From an uncultured Prevotella sp. (GTDB lineage: Bacteria; Bacteroidota; Bacteroidia; Bacteroidales; Bacteroidaceae): a stretch of 32,786 nt of DNA. The notes under the pieces were generated by a model, which saw only the letters and a list, made by a program, of their open reading frames with translations, had not been told where the DNA came from and ran no database searches. The position numbers and the translations under genes were made by a program. Positions within the stretch are counted from its first letter, which is position 1. Every line of letters starts with the position of its first letter. Location: assembly GCA_934120735.1 (NCBI GenBank), contig CAKOVA010000021.1:1-32786 (forward strand), read 5' to 3'. Of the stretch, positions 18,374 to 26,658 are shown one piece after another.

Positions 18374-18844
18374 TGGACAAGTGGACAAGTGGACAAGTGG
18401 ACAAGTTCACGAGTTGACAAGTTCACAAGTTCACGAGTTGATGGTTCTATAATGTCGCTTTATAATCGATAGCGAATGACAACAACTCGTCGGCATTAAC
18501 TTGTAAACTCGTATGCAAGTTGACAAGTTGACAAGTTCACGAGTTGACAAGTTGTTGGTTCTATAATGTCGCTTTATAATCGACTGCGTATAACACCAGT
18601 CAGGGTATTAACTTGTAAACTCGTAAACTTGTCAACTCGTCAACTCGTAAACAGGCTGATGGTTCTATAATATCGCCCTATAATCGATAGCGAATGACAA
18701 CAAGCCACGGTATTAACTCGTAAACTTGTGAACTCGTAAACTCGTAAACTCGTAGACAGTTCTATAATGTCGCCCTATAATCGATTGCGGATGACGCCAA
18801 GTCACGGTATTAACTTGTAAACTCGTAAACTTGTCAACTCGTAA
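18374..18844. repeat. palindromic octamer repeat block with four copies of a 55-bp core
   Basis: Tandem 8-bp units TKGACAAG/TTCACGAG run at 18374-18440 and 18520-18554. Their reverse complement, ACTYGTMA, runs at 18611-18650, 18716-18755 and 18813-18844. Between them, a core of about 55 bp beginning GGTTCTATAAT occurs four times, from about 18443, 18557, 18661 and 18758. Around the second core, the octamers at 18520-18554 and 18611-18644 match as reverse complements at 31 of 34 positions, so that copy can form a long cruciform or RNA hairpin with the core as the loop. The block ends 18 bases before the asnS ATG. No protein is encoded. Confidence 0.85.
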
Positions 18845-18862
18845 ACTAAAAAAATACAAACA

Positions 18863-20257
18863 ATGAAACGTACAAAAGTTGTTGATGTTCTGAAGAGCAC
18901 CGACTTTGGAAAAGAAGTGGTGGTAAAGGGATGGGTGCGTACCCATCGCAGTAGTAAGGCAGTTGATTTCATTGCCTTGAACGACGGCTCTACCATCAAG
19001 AATATACAGATTGTCGTTGATCCGTCAAAGATCAATGCCGATACGTTGAAGAGTATTACAACAGGCGCTTGCCTCTGTGTTACCGGTACCTTGGTAGAGA
19101 GCCAAGGCAAGGGACAGAGCGTGGAAATCCAATGCAAGGACATTGAGGTTTATGGTCTGTGTGGCAGCGACTATCCCATGCAGAAGAAAGGACAGTCGTT
19201 TGAGTACATGCGGCAGCACGCTCACATGCGTCTACGCACAAACACCTTTGGTGCCGTGATGCGCATCCGCCACAACATGGCCTTTGCCATCCATCAATAT
19301 TTCCACGAGCATGGATTCTTCTATTTCCACACGCCCTTGATTACAGCCTCAGACGCTGAAGGCGCTGGCGAGATGTTTCAAGTGACCACGCAGAACCTCA
19401 ACGATTTGAAAAAGGGGGAAGATGGAAAGGTGTGCTACGAAGATGATTTCTTTGGCAAGATGACCAGTCTCACGGTGAGTGGACAGTTGGAAGGTGAGTT
19501 GGGTGCCACTGCTTTGGGGCAGATTTATACCTTCGGGCCTACGTTCCGTGCGGAGAACTCGAACACGCCTCGTCACTTGGCCGAGTTCTGGATGATTGAG
19601 CCAGAGATTGCTTTCATCGACTTGCCCGAGTTGATGGATCTCGAGGAAGACTTTATTAAATATTGTGTGCGCTGGGCGTTGGACAACTGCAAGGATGATC
19701 TTGATTTCCTCAATTCGATGATCGACAAAACCTTGTTGGAACGGTTGCAGGGCGTTTTGAAGAATGATTTCGTTCGATTGTCTTATACAGACGGTATCAA
19801 GATATTGGAAGAGGCGGCAGCCAATGGACATAAATTTGAGTTCCCTGTATCATGGGGAATGGACTTGGCCAGTGAGCACGAACGTTTCTTGGTGGAACAC
19901 CACTTTAAGAAGCCGGTTATCATGTACGATTATCCCAAAGAAATCAAGGCCTTCTACATGAAAATTAACGAGGATGGCAAGACCGTCCAGGGTACAGACG
20001 TACTCTTCCCGCAGATTGGAGAAATCATTGGTGGGTCGGTGAGAGAGGAAAGTCTTGAGAAACTGACTTCTGAAATCGAACGTCGTCACATTCCAATGAA
20101 AGATATGTGGTGGTATCTCGACACGCGCAAATACGGCACTTGCCCGCATGGAGGCTTTGGCCTGGGTTTCGAACGCCTGATTCTCTTCGTGACCGGCATG
20201 CAGAACATTCGGGATGTCATCCCGTTCCCGCGTACACCAAAGAACGCAGAATTCTAA
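18863..20257 (+). CDS. asnS: asparaginyl-tRNA synthetase
   Basis: Charges tRNA-Asn with asparagine using ATP; class IIb enzyme in the cytosol. The length of 464 residues is normal. An N-terminal OB-fold anticodon-binding domain lies at about residues 15-110 ([25 protein letters not shown]). The catalytic core carries motif 2 ([21 protein letters not shown]) and motif 3 ([30 protein letters not shown]). Motif 2 reads AEFWMIEPE, which is the asparaginyl form of the family. It begins 18 bases after the last octamer repeat, and I found no TAnnTTTG near it, so its promoter is unknown; it may be read from rluB-like or from within the repeats. A large hairpin follows the stop codon. Confidence 0.97.
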   Translation: MKRTKVVDVLKSTDFGKEVVVKGWVRTHRSSKAVDFIALNDGSTIKNIQIVVDPSKINADTLKSITTGACLCVTGTLVESQGKGQSVEIQCKDIEVYGLCGSDYPMQKKGQSFEYMRQHAHMRLRTNTFGAVMRIRHNMAFAIHQYFHEHGFFYFHTPLITASDAEGAGEMFQVTTQNLNDLKKGEDGKVCYEDDFFGKMTSLTVSGQLEGELGATALGQIYTFGPTFRAENSNTPRHLAEFWMIEPEIAFIDLPELMDLEEDFIKYCVRWALDNCKDDLDFLNSMIDKTLLERLQGVLKNDFVRLSYTDGIKILEEAAANGHKFEFPVSWGMDLASEHERFLVEHHFKKPVIMYDYPKEIKAFYMKINEDGKTVQGTDVLFPQIGEIIGGSVREESLEKLTSEIERRHIPMKDMWWYLDTRKYGTCPHGGFGLGFERLILFVTGMQNIRDVIPFPRTPKNAEF

Positions 20258-20258
20258 G

Positions 20259-20315
20259 GATGCCTAACCATGCGCCATGGATGAAATTGAATCAGCCATG
20301 GCGTAGTGGGGCATC
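20259..20315 (+). terminator. long hairpin directly after asnS
   Basis: A nested stem begins two bases after the stop codon: GATGCC (20259-20264) pairs with GGCATC (20310-20315), CCA (20268-20270) with TGG (20307-20309), and TGCGCCATGG (20271-20280) with CCATGGCGTA (20296-20305, one wobble). The loop is 15 bases. No run of T follows, so this may stabilise the 3' end rather than terminate. Confidence 0.55.
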
Positions 20316-20540
20316 ATTCATGAATGAAATGAGATGCTGGTGGCAACTTCATTTTCAGGCAAAACAACAAAATAACAAAACAATTCTTTAAATTTATAAA
20401 TTCTTTTGGAAGATTACAATACCATTTCAATTATGTAAGAATATTCCGTCGGGCAGAAATGTAAATATAACTGACTGAATATGCTTCGCAAAAAAGGAAG
20501 TATAAAAATTTTGACTAAATTAAAAAAAAGATGCATTTTA

Positions 20541-20572
20541 TTTGTTTGTTCTAATATTTATCTATATATTTG
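20541..20572 (+). promoter_or_regulatory. full consensus promoter for the giant lipoprotein
   Basis: TTTG (20541-20544), 20 bases, then TATATTTG (20565-20572) matches both boxes and the spacing of the Bacteroidetes vegetative promoter. Transcription should begin near 20579, leaving a leader of about 150 bases before the ATG at 20729. Confidence 0.75.
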
Positions 20573-20604
20573 CACCAAAATAATTTGCCTGAAATACGGT
20601 TACT

Positions 20605-20685
20605 ATGTACATAAATGACGTCTATTGGTATGAAAAAATTATTTGTGTTGGCTTCTTGACCAGAATCCAATGCAATATTAGCTAG
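20605..20685 (+). other. overlapping short ORFs in the leader of the giant lipoprotein gene
   Basis: An ORF of 26 codons (20605-20685) overlaps, in another frame, an ORF of 14 codons (20615-20659) whose last part reads MKKLFVLAS then stop. The second looks like the first residues of a bacterial signal peptide. Either could be a leader peptide or a chance ORF; both lie entirely inside the predicted transcript leader. Confidence 0.3.
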
Positions 20686-20728
20686 TATATATTTTAATTT
20701 TTATTGTTTTATTTAATTTTAATATCGT

Positions 20729-23700
20729 ATGAAAAGAAAATTTTTTAGTACGTTGCTGATGGTCCTCTTTGTATTGGGTGCCATTGGTACAGTTTCTTCT
20801 TGTAAGGATTACGATGACGACATCAATGGCGTTCAAACTGAGGTGAATACCCTCAAGACGCAGTTGACGACGTTGCAGCAAGCCCTTGAGAAGGCAAAGC
20901 AAGAAGCTACGGAGGCTCATGCTACATTCATGACCAAAACCGAAGCTAACGAGAAGTTGGAGGCTCTTAAGAAAGAGATGGCTAAATTGGTGACAGCTGA
21001 TGCTCTTCAAGAGGCCATTGACAAGGTGAACGAGGCCATGAAAGGCAAGGCTGACAAGGCAGACCTTGAAAAACTTGCTCAGCGTATTGACGCTATTGAT
21101 GCTTCGTTGAACAAGCTGGGGATTAGTTCGTTGGAAAACTTGGTAAGTGCCATTGAGGCAGCTCAGAAGAATATTGAGAACCAGCAAAAGGCTCTTGATA
21201 ATCTTGCAGCTAAAGTAGATGGTAAGATTGGAAATGCCGAGTTGCAGAAAGCTATCGCTGACTTGAAGAAAGAACTCGGAGGAACAACTGTTGGTGATGC
21301 AACGTCACTTGATGAGTTGAAGAAAAAGATGAACGATCTTGATGCTAAGGTAAAGAAGTTCAGCCCTCAAATTGACATCTTGACAGTCTTGGTTAACAAA
21401 AAACTCTCTATGTTGGTATTGAAACCCGCTTTCTATTGGGAAGGTCTTGCTGGTATTGAGGTTCCTCATTTGGTAGCTAATACTCATAAGTTTGGTGACA
21501 AGACAGTGTTCACATACCGTCTTGTTAACACTCCTACAGGTGATCCTGATGTAAAGGTTACCGTTATGGAGAAGTTGCCAGAGATTAAAGATGGATATGT
21601 TGTACCTGTAACAGCTACGGCTTACTATCACATGGATCCTTCTACTTCAAGTCTTGAAGGTGCTGAATTTAGTTTCTTTACCAATGAAGCAGAGGTTTAT
21701 ACACGTGCTAATGAACCTTTCGCAAAGCCTTTGGAGACAACTTACAAGGCTGGTGGTAAGAATGTGGTTAAAGATGGTGTACTTGCTGTACCTTTTGATG
21801 TAAACAAGAAGCAATTGGACGGTTACTACCATGATTGGTTGGGTTCTGCTAATACAGATCCTAAACCAGGAAGTACATTGTATGATTGGGATGATGAGGA
21901 CGGTAAGTCTTTCGGTGGCAAGTTGCCTTTCGTGGCATTGCAAGCTAAATTCCCTGCTAAAGATGGCGTAGATGCATTCACTGTAACATCAGACTATGCA
22001 GTTGTTACTCCTGCAGAGTACTCATTGGTAGCTTTGGGTGACAAAGCTCCTGAGGTTATTATTGAGAAGCAGCCTTCTTATTTCAAAGCAGTGAATAAGA
22101 ATATGGTTAGAGATAACTTCTTGTACACAAGATATTATAATAAGGAACAAGAGGGTGGAACGAAATATTATTGTGTAGACGCTGCAGATCCAAAGAGTCC
22201 AGCTCACAATGGTGTAATCACCATGCCTGCAACGCACTCTGTTGTTTATACAGAAACTATTGACTTGAAGCCTCTCATTGAGACTCATTACGACTACACC
22301 ACGTTTGCTAAATACGGCAAGTCTACAAAGAACAAGATTATGACTGACGAGCAGCTTGCTGCTTTAGGTTTGCACTATGAGTTTACTCCAGTAGATTACA
22401 TTCTTGGTACCAATAAGACCAGCGAGACTGCTCACTTTGAGCAAGTAGGCGATAAGACATCTGGTGTTTTCTCTCCTCGTTCTGTAAATGCTGATGGTAC
22501 AACCATCAAGGGTCAAGTTGCGAAAAAAGAAGTTATTGGTCGTGAGCCATTGGTACGTGTTGACTTGGTTGACGCAAAGGGTGCTATTGTACTTTATGGT
22601 TATATCAAGGTTCGTATCGTAGCAGCTAAGCCAGAAGGAATGCAAGCTGAGGTTGATTTGGAAGATATTTACATGAATTGCGGTGACGAAGGTAGAACAA
22701 CATGGTCTCAGATTGAGAACTTGATTCTGCACAAGTTGGGCAACGACGGTATGACAAAGCAAGAGTTTGAGCAGGCTTACTACCTTGAAGTTGTGGGCAA
22801 TCACACAGTAATGCCTTCTGGCAAGAATCCTTATGTAGCTGGTTGGGAGGCTGTTCGCTATACAGCACCTGATGTAACAAAGAAAGCTACAGAGGCTAAG
22901 GATTTGCTTGGTAAGGTATGGTATACACCTCATGACAATGCAACTAATCCTCATTCTTGGGATGCTCAAACCAACGTTCTTCTCTGGAACTTGACTAAGA
23001 GCAAAGGTGGATTGGACGCAAAGAAGATTGCTCTCTTTATCGAGACTGTTAATGCAACTTATGCATCTAAGGGTCTGAACCAAAAGGTGTTCTATACTTG
23101 GGTTCGCTTTATCAATAAGAATAATGGTTCAAGCATTTGGGTTAAGTTGAACTTCCCAATAGGCAAGATTCACTTTGCTTATGGTTCTATCAATAACAAA
23201 GACCTCCACCACTGGTATAAGTTTAACTCAACTTATGCTGCCGGTATGCAGTCTGATCTTGACGTACATGCAAACGTTCCTACACCAGCTGAGAAGGCTC
23301 AAGTAGCATTAACACCAGCTGAGTTCGATAAGGACGTACGTGAATACTGGCTTGACAAGAAGGCCATCCTCACATTAGAGAGTGAAAAGGATAAGTTCAG
23401 TAGATTCTATGATGCAGATGGTCATGTTAAGAATGTATTAGACTTTGCATTTGTATTGCCACAGAAGGGTGTTAATAGTACTATCAGTGCTGTTAATAAT
23501 CAATGGGTAGTGCGTGGTGCTTCTGGTTCTAAGTGGACTTTGGAACTTGGTGACGACAATCATACTATCTATGCTGTAGCCCAAGATGGAAATGCAATAA
23601 AGAAAGAGAAGGTAGTTGAATTGCGCAAGAATGCTGACGACAACAAGTACTCAATTGTTCACTACTTTGGTCTTGAAGGTGGCAACTACAATGCTGCAAC

Positions 23701-24556
23701 TGACCTTTTGAACAACATGGGTCGTTACGATGCAATGGGTAAGGATATCAAGGCTGACTATTTGACAAACAACATTGATAAGACCTTTACTGCTTATATG
23801 CGTGTAACCGCAAGTGAAACTCCTTGTTATGTGCCAATTTTGGGTAATGATAAGTTCAATGTTCGCTTCATGCGTCCAATCAATGTTTGGGCTAAGAACA
23901 TTTCATGGACTGACGCTTTGAACAATAAGGAAACTGTTAAGTTGCAAGACTTGGTTACAATCAAGGATTGGCGTGAATACAATGTAATTGTTGATGCAAG
24001 TTACTCAGATCAGACTAAGGAAATTCCTTACAAGTTCTATGGTATCTCCAGCCTCTCTGTAATCCGTGAAAAGATTTTAACAGATGCTCCATTTGATGTA
24101 AGCATTCGTAAGGCTGAAGCATTGCAGGGTGCTGACGCAATTGCAAAAGCTTTGAAGGCTGGTAAACTTAAGTATATTGATCATGTTCCTTCATTGACAA
24201 GCTACAAGTTTGATGGTAGCGTAACAACTGCTACATATTTGAAGTTGTTCAATGGTAAGGATCAGGAAGTATTTGATAGTAAGGTTCATGGTGTTAGCGG
24301 AGCTGGAACATGGACTGAAGGTCAAGGATTTACCAACTACGGTAAGATTGAATACACCAACAATGGTGCCGGTGCTCAAATCTTCCACCTCTATGTTCCA
24401 ATTGCTGTGAACTACAACTGGGGTAACGTGATCAACAACATGACAAACCTCTCTACAAGTGGTGTTAAGAAGGATTTGGACTATACGCAGGTTGTTTGGG
24501 CTGTAATCACCGTGAACAAGACAACTGGTTCTGGTGCAGCTAAAGCTTACAAGTAA
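20729..24556 (+). CDS. giant coiled-coil surface lipoprotein (1275 aa)
   Basis: The signal peptide has a lipobox ending VSSC near residue 25, followed by KDYDDD, so this is a lipoprotein; an acidic stretch after the cysteine is the usual signal for surface export in Bacteroidetes. Residues 30-185 are a coiled coil with many heptads (EVNTLKTQLTTLQQALEKAKQEA, LEALKKEMAKLV). The remaining thousand residues are beta-rich with many Tyr, Asp and Asn, and match no domain I can name. It has a full consensus promoter, a long leader, codon use of a highly expressed gene and a terminator, so it is probably an abundant surface layer or adhesin-type protein. Related large lipoproteins are familiar from Prevotella, but the function is unknown to me. 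I cannot tell whether it forms an S-layer. Confidence 0.8.
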   Translation: MKRKFFSTLLMVLFVLGAIGTVSSCKDYDDDINGVQTEVNTLKTQLTTLQQALEKAKQEATEAHATFMTKTEANEKLEALKKEMAKLVTADALQEAIDKVNEAMKGKADKADLEKLAQRIDAIDASLNKLGISSLENLVSAIEAAQKNIENQQKALDNLAAKVDGKIGNAELQKAIADLKKELGGTTVGDATSLDELKKKMNDLDAKVKKFSPQIDILTVLVNKKLSMLVLKPAFYWEGLAGIEVPHLVANTHKFGDKTVFTYRLVNTPTGDPDVKVTVMEKLPEIKDGYVVPVTATAYYHMDPSTSSLEGAEFSFFTNEAEVYTRANEPFAKPLETTYKAGGKNVVKDGVLAVPFDVNKKQLDGYYHDWLGSANTDPKPGSTLYDWDDEDGKSFGGKLPFVALQAKFPAKDGVDAFTVTSDYAVVTPAEYSLVALGDKAPEVIIEKQPSYFKAVNKNMVRDNFLYTRYYNKEQEGGTKYYCVDAADPKSPAHNGVITMPATHSVVYTETIDLKPLIETHYDYTTFAKYGKSTKNKIMTDEQLAALGLHYEFTPVDYILGTNKTSETAHFEQVGDKTSGVFSPRSVNADGTTIKGQVAKKEVIGREPLVRVDLVDAKGAIVLYGYIKVRIVAAKPEGMQAEVDLEDIYMNCGDEGRTTWSQIENLILHKLGNDGMTKQEFEQAYYLEVVGNHTVMPSGKNPYVAGWEAVRYTAPDVTKKATEAKDLLGKVWYTPHDNATNPHSWDAQTNVLLWNLTKSKGGLDAKKIALFIETVNATYASKGLNQKVFYTWVRFINKNNGSSIWVKLNFPIGKIHFAYGSINNKDLHHWYKFNSTYAAGMQSDLDVHANVPTPAEKAQVALTPAEFDKDVREYWLDKKAILTLESEKDKFSRFYDADGHVKNVLDFAFVLPQKGVNSTISAVNNQWVVRGASGSKWTLELGDDNHTIYAVAQDGNAIKKEKVVELRKNADDNKYSIVHYFGLEGGNYNAATDLLNNMGRYDAMGKDIKADYLTNNIDKTFTAYMRVTASETPCYVPILGNDKFNVRFMRPINVWAKNISWTDALNNKETVKLQDLVTIKDWREYNVIVDASYSDQTKEIPYKFYGISSLSVIREKILTDAPFDVSIRKAEALQGADAIAKALKAGKLKYIDHVPSLTSYKFDGSVTTATYLKLFNGKDQEVFDSKVHGVSGAGTWTEGQGFTNYGKIEYTNNGAGAQIFHLYVPIAVNYNWGNVINNMTNLSTSGVKKDLDYTQVVWAVITVNKTTGSGAAKAYK

Positions 24557-24595
24557 TCTCTTATATAGTTCTATTCAATAAGTAACTATGAACCT

Positions 24596-24627
24596 GAGGG
24601 GGGCAGTTTTGGCTCCCCTCTTGTTTT
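24596..24627 (+). terminator. intrinsic terminator between the giant and small lipoprotein genes
   Basis: GAGGGGGGC (24596-24604) pairs with GCTCCCCTC (24612-24620), with one G-T wobble and a seven-base loop, followed by TTGTTTT. It begins 39 bases after the stop codon and 12 bases separate its end from the next ATG. Confidence 0.8.
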
Positions 24628-24638
24628 AATTCTTAATT

Positions 24639-25154
24639 ATGAAGAAATTTTTCCTATTTTTTGGCATGTTTTCCGTGCTTTTCTTGGCCGTTTCTTGTAA
24701 AAGACAGAAGACTGTGAAGGAGATGGAAGATAAATATATTATTCAACCAGTAGATTCGTTTACAAGTGTGGACTCTTCTGAGGTTAGTAATATGGTTAAT
24801 CAATTTATCAATCGGTTGAATCAAAAGGATATCAAAGGTGCTGTGTCAATGCTTTCGTATTTGAATGGCGATTCTATTATTCCGTTAAACCGTGATATGG
24901 CGATACGTCAAGCTAATGCATTGCATAATATGCAAGGTGTTCGTTATGATGTAGAGAAGATGCAGTTTATGGAAGATAAGGATAATATTGTTAAAATTAA
25001 TGTTGTATTATTTGAAAAAGCTGCAGGTGATGATCGGCCAAATACGCTTAATTTTTATTTGAAGCCTGTTCGATATGAAGGACATTGGTATCTCACTACC
25101 GTTGATAATATTACTGACACTTCCAACACAGGAGGTACGGCAATCAAGAATTAA
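24639..25154 (+). CDS. small lipoprotein of unknown function (171 aa)
   Basis: Signal peptide with lipobox LAVSC near residue 20 and KRQK after the cysteine, so probably an inner-face lipoprotein rather than surface-exposed. The mature part is mixed helix and strand; VSNMVNQFINRLNQKDIKGAVSMLSYLNGDSI and later YEGHWYLTTVDNI recall an NTF2-like/DUF4878-type fold (a helix hairpin followed by a curved sheet), which is only a resemblance. There is no promoter in the gap before it, so transcripts must come through the terminator at 24596 from the giant lipoprotein gene, or from an element I cannot recognise. The OmpA-family gene follows after 63 bases. Confidence 0.75.
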   Translation: MKKFFLFFGMFSVLFLAVSCKRQKTVKEMEDKYIIQPVDSFTSVDSSEVSNMVNQFINRLNQKDIKGAVSMLSYLNGDSIIPLNRDMAIRQANALHNMQGVRYDVEKMQFMEDKDNIVKINVVLFEKAAGDDRPNTLNFYLKPVRYEGHWYLTTVDNITDTSNTGGTAIKN

Positions 25155-25217
25155 CATTTTTATATATTAAAGTGTTTTTCAATGATTTATTATTTTCTTT
25201 ATAAATAATCCTAATTT

Positions 25218-26348
25218 ATGAAAACAAGTAAACTTTTAATACTCTCTGCCATATTCTTTTATAGTTTGGGTTCTTCAGCACAAACAACTTATATGGACAA
25301 AGAAGGTAACAAGTATGAATTTAAGAAGCATGCATTCTTAAATTTACAAGGTGGAGCACAGTACACACTTGGTGAAGCTAAGTTTGACAAATTGCTGTCT
25401 CCAAATGTACAATTCGGTATTGGTTATCAGTTCTCTCCTGTATTTGCTTTGCGTTTACAGGCAAATGGCTGGCAGAGCAAAGGTGGCTACAACGGTGTAG
25501 ATGAAATGGGTAATTTAGTAGGGGTGACTACAGCCTATAAATACAATTATGTTGCACCTGGCTTAGATTTGATGTTCAACCTGTCTAATTTATTCTGTGG
25601 TTGGAATCCTAATCGAGTATTCAACGTAACAGCTTTCTTAGGTGGTGGTGCTAATGTAGCGTGGAAGAACGATGAAGCTTTGGCCATTGCCAAAACCACT
25701 CACATGCGTTATATTTGGGATGGAACTAAAGTTCGTCCCTTCGGTCGTGGTGGCGTTGAGTTGGCTTTCCGTTTGGGTGATGCCGTTAGCTTCTTGATTG
25801 AAGGTAATGCCAATATCCTCAGCGATAAGTACAATTCTAAGAAAGCCGACAATCCTGACTGGTACTTCAATGCATTGGCTGGATTCCGCATCAACTTGGG
25901 CAAGACTTATAAGAAGACAGAGCCTATGCCAGAACCAGAGCCAGTTGTTGAAGAGCATGTTGCTCCAGCGCCTGCCCCAGCTCCAGCTCCTGAGGTAAAG
26001 GAAGAGGTTGTTGAAGAGAAGGTAGAGCCTTTCCGTCGTGATGTGTTCTTCTTAATCAATTCTGCCAAGATTCGTGCCGCAGAAGAAAACAAGATTAAGG
26101 AGATGGTAGACTACCTCAATGCCAACCCCAATACAAAGGTATCTGTTACGGGTTATGCTGATGCCGGTACGGGTAACAATCGCATCAACGATCGTTTAGG
26201 TCGTCTTCGTGCTCAGATTGTCGTAAAGACCTTGAAAGAGAAGTATAACATACCAGCCGACCGAATCATCTCGGATTCGAAGGGTGCTCGCGTACAGCCA
26301 TTCGCACAGAACAATAAGAACCGTGTGACTATCTGTATTGCCGAGTAA
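25218..26348 (+). CDS. OmpA-family outer-membrane protein with proline-rich linker (376 aa)
   Basis: Signal peptide at residues 1-21 (ending GSSAQ). The N-terminal beta-barrel-like part (about 30-230) is clearly related to the protein at 11384: FNLSNLFCGWNPNRVFNVTAFLGGG against FNLSNMLCGYNPNRVWNFIPFAG. A Pro, Glu, Ala and Val-rich linker follows (PEPEPVVEEHVAPAPAPAPAP at about 236-256), where the paralogue has a coiled coil. The OmpA domain at about 268-376 contains VSVTGYADAGTGNNRINDRLGRLRAQIVVKTLKEKY and ends with NKNRVTICIAE. It should tie the outer membrane to peptidoglycan. No TAnnTTTG lies upstream, so it probably shares a transcript with the small lipoprotein. A clear terminator follows. 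Confidence 0.9.
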   Translation: MKTSKLLILSAIFFYSLGSSAQTTYMDKEGNKYEFKKHAFLNLQGGAQYTLGEAKFDKLLSPNVQFGIGYQFSPVFALRLQANGWQSKGGYNGVDEMGNLVGVTTAYKYNYVAPGLDLMFNLSNLFCGWNPNRVFNVTAFLGGGANVAWKNDEALAIAKTTHMRYIWDGTKVRPFGRGGVELAFRLGDAVSFLIEGNANILSDKYNSKKADNPDWYFNALAGFRINLGKTYKKTEPMPEPEPVVEEHVAPAPAPAPAPEVKEEVVEEKVEPFRRDVFFLINSAKIRAAEENKIKEMVDYLNANPNTKVSVTGYADAGTGNNRINDRLGRLRAQIVVKTLKEKYNIPADRIISDSKGARVQPFAQNNKNRVTICIAE

Positions 26349-26374
26349 TAGCGATTATATTAGTTATAAACACC

Positions 26375-26414
26375 AAAAGGGAGAGTCTTTTTTCAAGGCT
26401 CTCCCTTTTTGTTT
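26375..26414 (+). terminator. intrinsic terminator after the second OmpA-family gene
   Basis: A 15-bp stem pairs 26375-26389 with 26395-26409 (AAAAGGGAGAG against CTCTCCCTTTT, one wobble), with a five-base loop and TTTTTGTTTT running from the end of the stem. Confidence 0.9.
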
Positions 26415-26428
26415 TCAATAATTATGTG

Positions 26429-26436
26429 TAAATTTG
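26429..26436 (+). promoter_or_regulatory. probable original -7 element of ridA
   Basis: TAAATTTG matches TAnnTTTG. It lies 12 bases before the left end of the 199-bp palindromic element. A TTTG at 26408-26411 is upstream but with 17 bases spacing, slightly short. Without the element, this box would be about 25-30 bases from the ridA ATG, like the other promoters in the window. Confidence 0.5.
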
Positions 26437-26448
26437 CGTAGTAATTAC

Positions 26449-26647
26449 TTAAGGGCGGTTCTATCAATTAGCTTTGTCAGATTGCGAGGCTGTTTTGGTG
26501 GTCAATTTGTTTGTGAGTGAAGGAGTATAGCGAGCTATACGACTGAACGAACAAGCAAATTGAACTCAAAAGAGACCGCAAGATGACAAAACTTAAACCG
26601 CCCAACATAAAAAACTTTACGGTGGTAATTGATAGAACCGCCCTTAA
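26449..26647. mobile_element. 199-bp palindromic MITE-like element in the ridA leader
   Basis: Perfect 22-bp inverted repeats form the ends (26449-26470 and 26626-26647, beginning TTAAGGGCGG). The interior from about 26470 to 26593 is an imperfect palindrome whose arms agree at most positions, centred on GTATAGC-GA-GCTATAC at 26525-26540. Between the right inner arm and the right end lies a 31-base asymmetric piece with a second ACCGCCC. Non-coding, with TTAA at both outer ends that could be part of the ends or a target duplication (TA or TTAA). These are the traits of a miniature inverted-repeat transposable element. It carries TAGCTTTG at 26469-26476, which fits a rightward -7 element. Confidence 0.8.
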
Positions 26648-26658
26648 AACTATGAATC

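Noticed and set aside
18450..18800. TATAAT sequences in the repeat cores as sigma-70 -10 boxes
   Set aside because: Bacteroidetes use TAnnTTTG with TTTG; TATAAT here is part of the repeated core in all copies and has no partner box.
18374..18844. CRISPR array
   Set aside because: The repeats are 8 bp in tandem with both orientations present, and the cores are homologous to each other, so there are no unique spacers.
22364..23083. Minus-strand ORF of 239 aa
   Set aside because: Antisense to the giant lipoprotein; rich in Cys, Leu and Ser as expected of a shadow frame.
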